64,000 nt of DNA from Dentipellis sp. KUC8613 (taxonomy: Eukaryota > Basidiomycota > Agaricomycetes > Russulales > Hericiaceae). Under the pieces are notes generated by a model. It saw nothing but the letters and a program-made list of their open reading frames with translations. It was not told where the DNA came from and ran no database searches. Below are positions 12,001-22,340 of the stretch, piece after piece; the stretch's first letter is position 1; each line of letters opens with the position of its first letter. Where the stretch lies: NCBI GenBank assembly GCA_002286715.1, contig NSJX01000041.1:1-64000 (forward strand), written 5' to 3'. The position numbers and the translations under genes are program-made.

Positions 12001-12550
12001 CCAGGCTCTGCTGAACTCCCCGCAGCGCATCCGCAGAAGCGACAACATCGAAATTAATGCCCTTCTCCGCATGCGAAATCGTGACTCCGTGTTTGTCTTT
12101 CGCAGCCTCGCCGTAGACGGCCTTGTATGCTTGAAAGCGCACCGATTTTGCATGTACCCGGCCGCGGAGATGGTTGGACCACTGGTTATCGAAGACGACT
12201 GTATTGCATGGGTCGCATATACGCGAGTGACGTGGCGCACCGGCTTCAATGGGCTCGACGTCGACGGATACTCCCTGCGCCGCGGCTCTGCGCCGGTGTT
12301 CCTTACTGCTGATATGCGCGGTCCACAGTCCACGCGTGAGCCCACTGACGAGGCACATGGGGCAAGACATCACGGCAAACGGGGCCGCGACATTGAGACT
12401 GTGTCTGGGTGTTCGGATATGGCCATTGTACGAGCTTCGATCAGGAAATACGCGATTGCATGATGCACAATTGAACAATTGGTGTCGATGAGTGCAATTT
12501 GCCTGGTCGCAGGAACCTGCTACAACCAATCGGGGGCAGACCGTGGGCAT
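9059..12550 (-). CDS. Zinc-finger SF1 RNA helicase, SDE3/MOV10-like, copy B (about 998 aa)
   Basis: Ten exons: 12550-11916, 11862-11377, 11318-11256, 11197-11151, 11099-10721, 10668-10105, 10046-9763, 9706-9588, 9535-9430 and 9372-9059, totalling 2,997 bases. Exons 3, 4, 7, 8 and 9 have exactly the lengths of copy A, and all phases agree. The N-terminus has the same array: CCCH (C-X8-C-X4-C-X3-H) then three C2H2 fingers. Helicase motifs are GPAGTGKT (second Pro of copy A replaced by Ala), [40 protein letters not shown] and [10 protein letters not shown], all intact. Intron 7 begins with GC where copy A has GT. The gene lies head-to-tail with copy A. Both look functional but have diverged well beyond a recent duplication. 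Confidence 0.9.
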
Positions 12551-13196
12551 CGTGGGGAGGGAGAAAAGGAAAAGGTGTGCATCGTAGGACGCACGAGTCC
12601 TTTTGAAGAGTGCGGACGCCTTCGCTATTCATTCCTGCCCTCGAAAGGGAAGACTCCTACTATCGTGATTGTCAGGAATCAGAAGCTTCTATGCTGCGGA
12701 TTTGCTGATACGCACATGTTGGGCAATCACCATCGACACCATCGTCGTAGGTGTCGATTAAGCTCGAGGGATCTTCCCACCATACCAGTGCTCGAGAGCC
12801 AGGCCAACGACCGGAACACAGAGGAGACATACCAAGCCGACATCGTCCCATTCCCTGATGAGTTGTAGCGCTATCTCAGAAAGGTGCGTTAGTACGGCAT
12901 GTCGAAGAGACGCTCTTACATGAGGCCGTCGCGAGGTCCGTGCGTCAGCCAGGAAGCACGTCGAGATTTGGCGCCGAGCGACATCTTCCGTAAACGCTGG
13001 TAGATCTCGACGTCGTTGTTCAGAGCCTAGCCAGTCAGTGAGAACACAAGAAGCCTATGAAGCCACCCGGCTTTGAAGAGACTCATTCCGTAGACAAAGC
13101 CGAGGAGAAACGTATCAGGATAGGATGGCGTGAGTATTGAAGTACATAAGGTATGCAGAACGACAAAAATAAAACACAAGGCACAGAAGCGTATAC
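12551..13196. promoter_or_regulatory. Spacer between Rpt6 3' end and helicase B
   Basis: This 646-base region has no supported gene. It must hold the promoter of helicase B and the 3' region of Rpt6. The shared 18-base element lies within it at 12919-12936. Confidence 0.5.
12919..12936 (-). promoter_or_regulatory. Conserved 18-base element upstream of helicase B
   Basis: Identical to 8781-8798 and at nearly the same distance (369 bases) from the start codon. The flanking bases differ apart from a nearby TGACGC, so this short block is conserved against a diverged background. Confidence 0.5.
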
Positions 13197-14808
13197 CTAT
13201 GAGAACAACTTGTTCACCGACGTATTGCCCTCCTGGTTCTTCTTCAGCACCTGCAGCGCACACACCAGCATCAGCATCCCCAGACCACACAGAAAGTGGC
13301 GTCACACTGACCTTCGCGACCGCAAACTCGAAGTCCTCTTGCGTGACATGCTGCCGGCGCTCGCGCAGCGCGTACATCCCTATTGCGGACAGAAGGCGGC
13401 GCCAGTCAGAACGGGGCGCGGGCCGACGGGCATTCAGGTCGACGTCTACGTACCGGCCTCCGTGCAGATACCCCGGACCTCTGCGCCAGAGCACTGCCCC
13501 ATCTTCTCGGCCAGCGCACGCAGGTTGATGCCGCGCTGGAGGGACATCTATTTCAGGCGGGTCAGCACACCTGAGACTAGATAAGCGTGGCAGCAACAGC
13601 ACCAACCTTGCGCGAGTGGATGCGCAGAATCGCGACGCGGGCCTCGGGGCCCGGGGGCGGGAACTCGATCTTGCGGTCGATGCGGCCTGGGCGCAGCAGT
13701 GCCGAGTCCAGGATATCTGCGCGACAGCGGGGGCAGTAAGCACGTATCCCCAGAAGCGCGCGCCAGGGGCAAAGAAGGGGCACTGGGGCATTTGAAATGC
13801 GCAAACGCACGCACGCACCTATGCGGTTAGTGGCCATGATAACCTTGATATTCTTGGTGGGCTCGAAGCCGTCGAGCTGGTTCAGGAGCTCGAGCATCGT
13901 GCGCTGGACCTCGGAGTCGCCGCCGCCGGACCCGCTCTCCCCGCGCGAGGAGCCGATCGAGTCGATTTCGTCCATGAAGATGATCGACGGCGCGTGCTCG
14001 CGCGCCATGACGAACAGCTCGCGCACCATGCGGCTGCCCTCGCCGATGTACTTCTGCACGAGCTCCGACCCGGAGACGCGGATGAATTTGCAGTCGGTGT
14101 GGTGCGCCACTGCTCGCGCAAGCAGCGTCTTGCCTGTGCCGGGGGGCCCGTACAGCAGCACGCCCTTGGGCTGCGCGATGCCGAGCGACTCGAACAGCTC
14201 GGGGTGCTTCACGGGCAGCTCGATGACCTCCTTGATTTCCTTGATTTGCTTGTCCAGACCGCCGACCATCTCGTATGTGCTGTCGGGGACCTTCTCTACC
14301 ATCATCAGCGAGACGAGCGGGTCGACCTTGTTCGGGAGGATTTTGTGGATTGTGTACGAGTCGGAGCGCAGCGCGACGCGCAGGGTCGGCTTGAGCGAGG
14401 CGAGCTCAATCTCCGGGTCAAAGTCGACAACTATGTACCACACTTCGTTAGGCATAACCAGGTAGGCGAGAAAAGCTGTACGCACTGTATTTGCCCTCGG
14501 GCTGTACCTTCACCAGGACCTTCTTCTTGCCCATAACCTTCACAACCTCTCCGACATAGCTCCCCGGCTCGTGCAACAACTGCAGCTCCTCCCTCAACAG
14601 GCGCACTACACACCCTATTCAGCAATCAACCTCAACTTCAACGCCGTCCACACCCACCTCGTGCATTGAGCGCGTTCCGCTGCGCCTCCAACCGGCGCAA
14701 GTTCTGTGTCTTCTGGTTAATAAGGATCTCCGCCGCCTCGATCTTCGCCTGGTAGTACGACTTGATGCCGCCGCTCGGCGCAATGGGTGCTTGGACTGCA
14801 ACAGGCAT
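13197..14808 (-). CDS. rpt6: 26S proteasome regulatory subunit Rpt6 (AAA ATPase, 402 aa)
   Basis: Seven exons (14808-14658, 14605-14486, 14430-13819, 13716-13607, 13547-13454, 13379-13312 and 13250-13197) give 1,209 coding bases, close to the usual family length of about 405 residues. An N-terminal coiled-coil segment ([20 protein letters not shown]) is followed by an OB-like part ([20 protein letters not shown]). The AAA module has [19 protein letters not shown], the ATNR segment and an SRH ending [14 protein letters not shown]. The C-terminus is [14 protein letters not shown]. In the family this is one of six ATPases of the 19S base that unfold and feed substrates into the 20S core. The C-terminus lacks the HbYX motif, as is usual for Rpt6. 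Exon 4 is joined to exon 3 by a 102-base intron, the longest in the gene. Confidence 0.96.
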
Positions 14809-16562
14809 GGTCACCGCAGAGCGTGTGCAGGTGGAAAGAAATAGAAACGGATGGCGAGAATGTGCAAGTCAAGACCGCGAGACTCGAGGTGCGCGTCAGG
14901 CTTACGCGTCTCGCGTTACAGGTAACAGCATCACACCTCACACAGTCACGGGGTCACGCTCGTGACAAGGTCAACAATATATTCGCCGCATAATTTCGCG
15001 GAGTCCCAACCGCCGCCGCCGTCCCGCCGGGCGCCTGAGGTACCGGTCGGGGAAACCAATATCAATAAAGCGAGCACGCGCCCGCCAACCCAAAACCCAA
15101 ATATCCCAGGCTCAGGCCGTATGAGTACATCAGCACATACATACGCCGACAGGCCCCCCACGTCAGTCAGGCTAGCGCTGGGATAAGGTTCGCGCATTCG
15201 TCACCTGCGGGCCCGCCAGCCGCACGGTGCGTGCGTGCGCGCGGGGGACGGCGCGGCCAATTTGGTATCATGCGCCTTCTGGATCTCCTTCGCCGTCGGT
15301 GCGAGCGGCAGGGTGCCCCATCGGGCGAGCTTCTGCGGCTCGCTTCTGATATGGTCGAGCAAAGGGGCCCCTCCTCGCGCTCTCTCCCCCTCCTTCCACC
15401 ACCACCCCACCACCCCGCGTTATCACGCCATCGATCAGCGGCGCGGGATGCTCGACGCGAGCTTAAGGGCCAGGGCACCCAGACTGCGTGCGGGGTGCGA
15501 GGTGTGTGGCTCGACCGATTGGCCAGCGCGGGCGATAGTGGAGGTGGGGAGTGCGTCAGGTGCCGCGCCTGCTGATCTCGAGGACGCGGAGATCGCGATA
15601 GACGCTGGGATTTAAGCAACGAGGACGATAAGTGCGCGCAGCGTTGACGCTCGGTGTGCTCGCCCCCGTCGACCGCGCGCGGCGGCACGCGAGACTTGAC
15701 GTATTACAGTAAGGCCTTTGACGATCGCGATGACACTGCGAAGGCCGGGGAGTAGTCATAGCACGTCAGGATGTGAATATTAATATTAATGGCGCCGCCA
15801 TGCGCAAACAAGCTACAACCACGCACTCACCGCCTGCGATGTCTTGCAATTGGGTGCGCCCCGCGCCCGATCTGCGCGAGCCGTTGATGTGATGCGTGGT
15901 GCTATGAGCACCAGAATTATCCGGGGCGGCGGGTATTGCAATTGGGAAGATCTATACATACCTGGACAGAACCTTCGCAGGGGTACAAATGGAGCATAGG
16001 CTATATGAATTGCGTCCCCCGCTCCACCGCGACCTGCATGCGACGGCCTATCGGTCGCGCGCGACGTGTACGCGGTCGGACGAACACATCGGCCGAGGGG
16101 GGCCAAAACGGGTGTCTTGACAGGGCGTCGGATGCGACGTTATCTCTGTGCCTCCGAGCGGGCCACATGCTGAGATTCGAAGCATTGCATCGTGATCGGC
16201 AGGACGGTGGTGGCAGGATCTCCGTGCCAGTGCCAGTGCCAGTGCTGCCTTGGAGTCGGGAGCGCCGTCGCGAGGCTAGAGGGAGGAAAACAAAACAGGT
16301 GAACGTGCCATGGCCTCATGCAGGCAGCCTCAGCCCCCGTGCGCCAGGCTGCCCGCGTATATAGGTGCACTGCATGCGCAACAACAGCCCTATCACTGCA
16401 CTGCGATATTGTTACACTCTTTCCTAATGAAAGATTTTTCCGCGCTGCTATCCGATGCTATCAGCAGCTACATGCGTCTTTTTTTTACTCAAGCCGCCGA
16501 CATCATCAGCCTGACGCCTGAGGAGCTGTCGCCCGCCGACCCGCACGCCCCCAGCGCGGCCG
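14809..16562. other. GC-rich intergenic region, no gene recognised
   Basis: It lies between the Rpt6 start and the stop of the small minus-strand gene. The long overlapping ORFs around 15170-15690 are open on both strands, have Arg/Pro-rich skewed composition and lack recognisable motifs, so they look like GC-driven shadows. The Rpt6 promoter must lie in its left part. Confidence 0.45.
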
Positions 16563-17341
16563 TCACATACCATATTTTCGCTGTATCGCGGCCCACCCCG
16601 ACGCCGCGGCGGCGTAGGCGTCGACGAAGGTGTGCATGTCGTGCTCGGGTATTCGGTTGGCGTCAATGGCGTTCCAGTATCGTGTCACGCAAAAGATGAT
16701 GTCCTGTGCGTCGCGTTCCGTGCCGCGACTGAAATGGACGGTCAGTGTATTATGCCGTGGTGGAAGAGAGAAGCGACGCACATTATCCACGCCTTTAGCT
16801 TCGCGCGCACGAATTCCGACACCGTCAAGAAAGGGATCCCTCCAACCACCATGACTGTCGATGTGTCCAGCCGTCGAGGACCCTCCTCCCCTGCAGGCAG
16901 TATTTCAATCTAGTCCATCGACGGAAGTCAGCAGAATTCCATAACGAAGAAAGCAGCACTCACTTCTATTGGCGGAATGCATCGATGATATTTCGCATGT
17001 AATCTAGAGTCAATTGCGTTAGCAAATAACGAGGAGAGGTGCTTCGTTTACGCACCGATTGCTCCAAGGTGACGCCGTAGTCGTAATCTCTTGGCTTCCA
17101 GTGACAGCTTGTCGCACACGACGAAACGGGTGTGTATGTCCACCCTCAACGATACAATAGAGCTCCTGCAAACGGTCAGGACGTATCGCAAGGCAGGAAC
17201 GTTCGACCGTACATCCGCCTGCGGGCTGTTGGCGAGGACCGCGGTGAATATGCTTCCGTAAAATGCATGGGGAACGCCGCCGGCTCTGAGGAGGCGGGAG
17301 AGGACGTTGGCGGCCTCGAGGTATCGTGCGGTCTCAGGCAT
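16563..17341 (-). CDS. Small nucleotidyltransferase-fold-like protein (190 aa)
   Basis: Five exons (17341-17213, 17165-17056, 17003-16964, 16909-16782 and 16728-16563) sum to 573 bases. The protein begins MPETARYLEAANVLSRLL and continues with GVPHAFYGSIFTAVLANSPQADELYCIVEGG. That arrangement (helix, GG-VPHAFYGS, then an acidic residue before a strand) resembles the agaricomycete family of short proteins with a minimal nucleotidyltransferase fold, where a G-S pair precedes the metal-binding acids. Later segments include VMVVGGIPFLTVSEFVRAKLKAW and a helical C-terminus ending QRKYGM. Catalysis is not proven: the usual D-x-D is reduced to QADE. No signal peptide is present. The function is unknown. 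The gene is divergent from the MRS2-type gene. Confidence 0.7.
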
Positions 17342-18202
17342 AGTAACGGAAAGGGGGGAAGAGCGAGGGCGAGGGTATAGACATGATATGACGGGAGACA
17401 GAAAGCTTGAACTGAATCGAGAAGTCTCGAAGGAACGATTGGTGGGATATGAACGGGATCTGTGACCGAACGAAGCCAGTGCGGGAATGAGCCCAGGCCG
17501 GAGCCACTTGTGGTGGACTTGCCGACACGGGAAGGTCCGGTGGGGGGGACGTCCGCCCACGTTTTCGTAAGGACCGGTACGGATTTGTATCAAGAGGTCC
17601 AGGACGGGAGTCACATGCGGGCCATGGGACGGGGGTGGGCGTGCATCACGATGCGGGGGCGTACGCGTCGCGCACACGAGTTTACTTGGCTCAGGATCAG
17701 ACAAAGAATCAAAATCGACTGACCGTGTCCGATCCTGCGAAATGAACGCCGGGTTGTTTCTCAGGGCGTCAGATGGGGACTGGTGACCTCGCAAGGGAGC
17801 CCAGAACGCTCGCCTTTTGCGATCTAGATCGAGACAACAGACACGCTGGGGGAGACGTGACCCCCCAGGATAAACCTAAGCTAGCAGGCTCGCGGCACCA
17901 GCGCACCAATTGCAGGCCGTGGGCGCAGAGTGCGGAAGTGCGGGGAAGACGAGTGAAAATGCGGGGGTGTGACCGTCGGCTCGAGCCAGGCACGTAGTCC
18001 ACAAGTCCGGTTCTGCCTCCGTCTGTCACGCCTTCCGTGACTGTGTGTCACGTCACCCTAATTTTTCGGCGGAGCGTGACTGTGCGGCAGGGTGCGTCTC
18101 GCAATTGCAAGTGACTGCGCTCACTAGTGAGTGTCTCCAGCAAAGCAAAGCATTGCAAGTCCTCCTGCGCCTGGCCAGCTACCTCGTCCACCCGCCCCGC
18201 GC
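17342..18202. promoter_or_regulatory. Divergent promoter region between the NTase-like gene and the MRS2-type gene
   Basis: This 861-base region lies between two divergent starts. ORFs that cross it are shadows or upstream extensions without conservation. No TATA box stands out. Confidence 0.4.
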
Positions 18203-20672
18203 ATGCATACGGGTCTCTGGAGACCTGTCCTCCGCAATGTGAAGCCCATCGCCCGTCTGCCGCCCCGGGCCCGCGCTGTCTACAATCCACCCGCATGCCA
18301 TGGCCTCAGCACCTGGTGTGCGCACGTAATGGCAGGCACCAATCTCATCTCAAGCTCATCTCCCACCGTGCGCCCTCGCGCCCCGCGATCGCCGGTCGTG
18401 CAGGCTGCAGGCGCGGTCCGCGCCATGTCGTGGTTCAGGCCGCGCACCAGCGGCACCGCGAAGGATTTCGTAGGCCCGTCGGACGGCCAGGAGGAGGCGG
18501 CCAAAGCGGCCATTCTGGAGAAGTCGGTCAAGGGGCGGCAGCACACCGACTTGATGCTGAGATGTGAGTGCTCTCTCTGCGTCGCTGTACGCGCACCCCG
18601 CTGAAGCAACGTTGTCCAGGTATAATATTGGACGCGGAAGGTAAGTCGGACGGTTCGATTTGATTGGCCGGCACGCTCGTGGGCTTCTGCCAGTCGAGGC
18701 TGCGCCCTCTCGCGCGCCCACGTGGGTGGACTAAATCCACGTCCGGATCTTGGACATTTACCTCATACGAGGGTCCTTCGTCGCCATTCCCTTCCTTCAC
18801 AGAACGTTCTCCGCTATCTTAGCCCCGGCGCCCACGCCACCTGCCACTCGCCATTCCCGCCGCCGCGCACTCAACTCATTACGTCCGCTATCCAGGCAAT
18901 GTCAAGACGATATCAGGCCAATTCAAGAGGTCGGACCTCTGTTCCGAGCACAGTTTAAACGTAAGAGACAGTCCTCTACACGCACTCGCACATGCGCCCC
19001 GCGCAGGTGACTGATTGGCCGCCCGCAGCCCCGTGACCTGCGCAAAATCGACTCGAGGATCCCGAACTTGGTCCCCACCATCCTCGTGCGCCGCGGATAC
19101 ATCCTGGTGAGCACGCCCCTCGTCAGTGTGCCACGAGCTCCCGCCACTCACACCGCGCACGCCCGCCCAGGCCAACATCCTCCACATCCGCGCACTCGTC
19201 AAGGCGGATGCCGTGATTCTCTTCGATAGCTACGGGTCCACGGACTCGCGGCTGCACTCTGTCTTCCTGTACCACCTCGAGGTGCGCGCCCCCTTCCCCC
19301 CTGCTTTTCCTCTTTCGCCACCTCACCGCCGCTCTCAAAAAAAAAATCCCGGCAGCACAATCTCAAGTCCAAAACAACAGGCATGCCCTACGAATTCCGG
19401 TGAATCCCGCACGCCCTCTCTGCCCGTGCTACGGCTGCCCTTCTCACGCGCGTCAGGGCCACCTCAGCGCACTGGACTCCATCCTGCTTTCCGTCGTGAG
19501 CGCGCTCGAGGCGGAGATGGTCTTCATCCGCAACCTCGTCGGCGGGCTGCTCGCCGAGCTCGAGGACGACATCGACCACGACAAGTTCAAGCGGCTGCTG
19601 CACTACGCGCGGCGCCTCACCAGCTTCCAGAACCGCGCGCGGCTGGTGCGTCTCCCTCCCCGGCGCGGCTTTGGCTGTTTATGTGTGGCTGACGGTCCGT
19701 TGGGGCGGCTTGGTAGGTCCAAGAGGCGATCGAGGAGGTGTTGGAGCAAGGTGGGTTGGTTTTTGTTTGGAGTCCCGGCTCGCGAGATGCGAGATGGAAG
19801 ATGCTGATGTCCCCCTCAGACGAGGACCTCGCGGCGATGTACCTGACCGACCAGCTCAACAACCGCCCGCGCCTGCCAAGCGACCACGAAGAGCTCGAGG
19901 TGCTCCTCGAGACATATTCAAAGCAGGTCGAGGAGTTCGTCAACGAGGCCGAAAACACCCAGGCAGGCGCCCCTTTGTTCCCCCACAGAAAGGTGTTACG
20001 TGCTGATGGGGTGTTGCAGAGTAACGTGCAGTCGACGCAGGAGATCGTCGAGCTCATCCTCGACTCGAACCGCAATGCGCTGCTCGCGCTCGATCTCAAG
20101 GTGCGCCTTCTCCCAATTTCTGGTTTGTTCCCCTCCTGCGCTGCTCACGCACTGGACGGCAGGTCTCGATATACACTATGGGTCTCGGCATGGGCGCGCT
20201 CGTCGCAGGCCTGTTCGGGATGAACGTGCGTCGCACCTCTCCCTCCCCATCTCATCCTCCCTTCTTTGAGAAAGAGATGACTCACCATTTATATATATAT
20301 ATTTCTACAGCTGACGAGTCAGCTCGAAGACACGCCCTACGCGTTCGCCGCCATGTCCGTGCTCGCGACCGCCATCGCCTGCCTCGCGTCCCTCGCCGGG
20401 CTCAGAAAGTGCGCCTCCCTCTCCTCCTTATCTCCTTCTCCCCCTCTCCCCCACCTCTCTGCCTCTCCTTCTCCCTGCCCCCCTTTCTGTCCCTCCCTGC
20501 TTCTCCTCGTTTATGATCCGTTACATACACTGACTTGGTACTCGGTACTCGCTGCAGGCTCTCGCGGATCCAGAAAGTCGGCCTCAGCGCGTCCGCGTCG
20601 GGCGATCGCCGCGCGACGCGGCATAGGCGCCCGTGGCTCGCGCTGCCGCTGCGGCGGCGGATATCCGAGTGA
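18203..20672 (+). CDS. mrs2: Mitochondrial Mg2+ channel of the MRS2/CorA family (463 aa)
   Basis: Thirteen exons: 18203-18563, 18620-18640, 18896-18960, 19029-19106, 19171-19281, 19356-19399, 19468-19645, 19717-19750, 19820-19962, 20020-20100, 20163-20225, 20311-20408 and 20558-20672 (1,392 bases). The basic N-terminus (LWRPVLRNVKPIARLPPRAR) suits a mitochondrial presequence. It is followed by RCIILDAEGNVKTISGQFKR, DLRKIDSRIPNLVPTILVRR and the long helix with LLAELEDDIDHDKFKRLL. Two membrane segments follow, the first ending in the diagnostic GMN (GALVAGLFGMN). The acidic loop lies between them (LTSQLEDTPYAF), and the C-terminus is basic. The family forms homopentameric Mg2+ channels in the inner mitochondrial membrane. 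An alternative start lies at 18131. The intron at 19963-20019 begins with GC. It is 57 bases long and has no stop, so retention would add 19 residues. Confidence 0.93.
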
Positions 20673-21801
20673 GGGCGGTCCTGGCCTTGGTTGTGAGACG
20701 CGAGAGGAGATCGTACGCAGGGCCCGCGATACCATTCATCGCACGTTAGAGCATGGTATTTATTTCGTAGATGCGCACCCGAGTCATTTTCATTGTTACC
20801 GCACTGCACCACTACAGCACGACGGCACGACGGCACTACGGCACTACCCCACCTCACTTTTCTGCATTTTAGTAGTATATATATCTAGTCAGTGAGTAAT
20901 GTGATATAGAGCTCGGTTTTCTCATTTCTTGATTTTGCATCTCGGACATCGTGTTACTGGACACCTTGGAGACTGGGGGGGAGGTTGATGTGACGGTAAC
21001 GGTCTGTGGCCCCAGGCGGCAGGACGGTCTACGTCTATCGCTGCTCACTCAAGATGCAATTCCTAGTGCGGTCCCCGAAGGAACCACAGCACCACGCCCG
21101 AGGCCTTCGGTGACCACTGCGTTGCCGGCATAGGCATTGCGAGCCCTCTTCTCTCGCTTGCCGTTTGCCGCCTCCCGCATCCGTATACAGGAATTCCTTC
21201 GTCCTACTTTTGGTGCGAACTCGACTTTCAAGCTGAACGTGGCCACACCCATGGGCTTCTGTTCGCTTCCCGAGGCGCCTGGGCCAGGCCAGGGACGGAG
21301 GGCGCGAACGTCGACGTCGACGTCGTCGGTGAATTCGCGAGAGTGCAAGTATATGTATATGCAGACGGAGAAGCTGTAGAAGCTGAGAACCGCCGGAAAA
21401 TTTCTCGGTCAAGAAGTCCAAGGCGAGCGTCAACGATATCATTGTAAGTCGAGGGTACTTACTTACAGTATTCGTGATTCGCGAGGCACCGTGACTGAGG
21501 CTAGAGTCATATATTTGGAACTAGTACTACGATACGATATCGCCCCCGCCTGGGCTGGGCTCTATATCAAACTGCAGTACGTTGAATATGAATGATTGCT
21601 AGTGCAATTGCACCCGGCGCGTTCATACTAATACTAATACCCGTATCGCTGAGCTGAGCATCACGGCATCGTCACGGTCTTAGGCCTGTAGATAACACAA
21701 AAATATACACCCACCAAACATTGACACGGCACACAGCCCAAAGCGCGAAACGAGATAAGATATCATATAAGTAAACAGGCGCGCCTCCAAATACATACAA
21801 C
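20673..21801. other. Intergenic 3' region, no gene recognised
   Basis: The region lies between convergent gene ends. A 135-codon minus ORF near 21035-21442 overlaps others and has no recognisable motif. A (TA)n-like stretch near 20870 is short. Confidence 0.4.
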
Positions 21802-22340
21802 TTACTGGCCACCAGCTTTGCTATCGCGCTCGAACGCAAGTTCCGGCTCCCCGGCCCACCAGCCCCCCATCCGAAGCTGCGCTAACATTCCTCGGGCTTC
21901 TGCAGGGACCGTCGGTCTCGCCCAGGGCGAACCTTCGTGAAAATTTCTGCGCGCCGTTGTCGTCGAGGGCGAGGGCGGCTTCTGCTACTGCTGCCGGCGG
22001 TGGTTCTGCTTCCTACGTTTGGTCTCCTGCGTTCGGTGTTCTAGTTCTATGTGGAAGCAGGGGTCGGTGTCGGGGGCCGGAGAGGGCGAACGAAGGTTCA
22101 GGTACGACTCGGATCCGGAGTCTGCGAAGTGCTCCCGGGGCTGGCCTCTGAATCCCTGGCAGCTGTGCTGTCACTAGGGCCCTGGTTGAATTGGGTTTGA
22201 GTTTGTTGGACCCAGGATTATGTGAACATGACCAGCGTGCCTGTGTCCACGCCTGCGCCTAATCAGCATCGAGCAGCTGAAGGTGAAACACACGAACCTA
22301 CTTGCTTACTGACTTACCGCGATAACCATCTGGCACGATC
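21802..22340 (-). CDS. Uncertain gene, C-terminal exons
   Basis: A coding-like end is visible on the minus strand. From about 21946 it reads NFHEGSPWARPTVPAEARG, then a segment with RMGGWWAGEPELAFERDSKA and a TAA at 21802-21804. Upstream, a segment PREHFADSGSESYLNL is in the same frame, but a TAG near 21984 separates them. A GT-AG intron of 159 bases (22105-21947) would join GSES to NFHEG and remove that stop. A further exon ending at the GTAAGC donor near 22300 (segment AIVPDGYRGKS) fits in phase. I could not find the 5' end or name a family. The model is tentative. Confidence 0.35.

Noticed and set aside
15167..15688. Long ORFs on both strands in GC-rich sequence
   Set aside because: They overlap, are Arg/Pro-skewed, and show no domain or exon chain; they look like GC-driven open frames.
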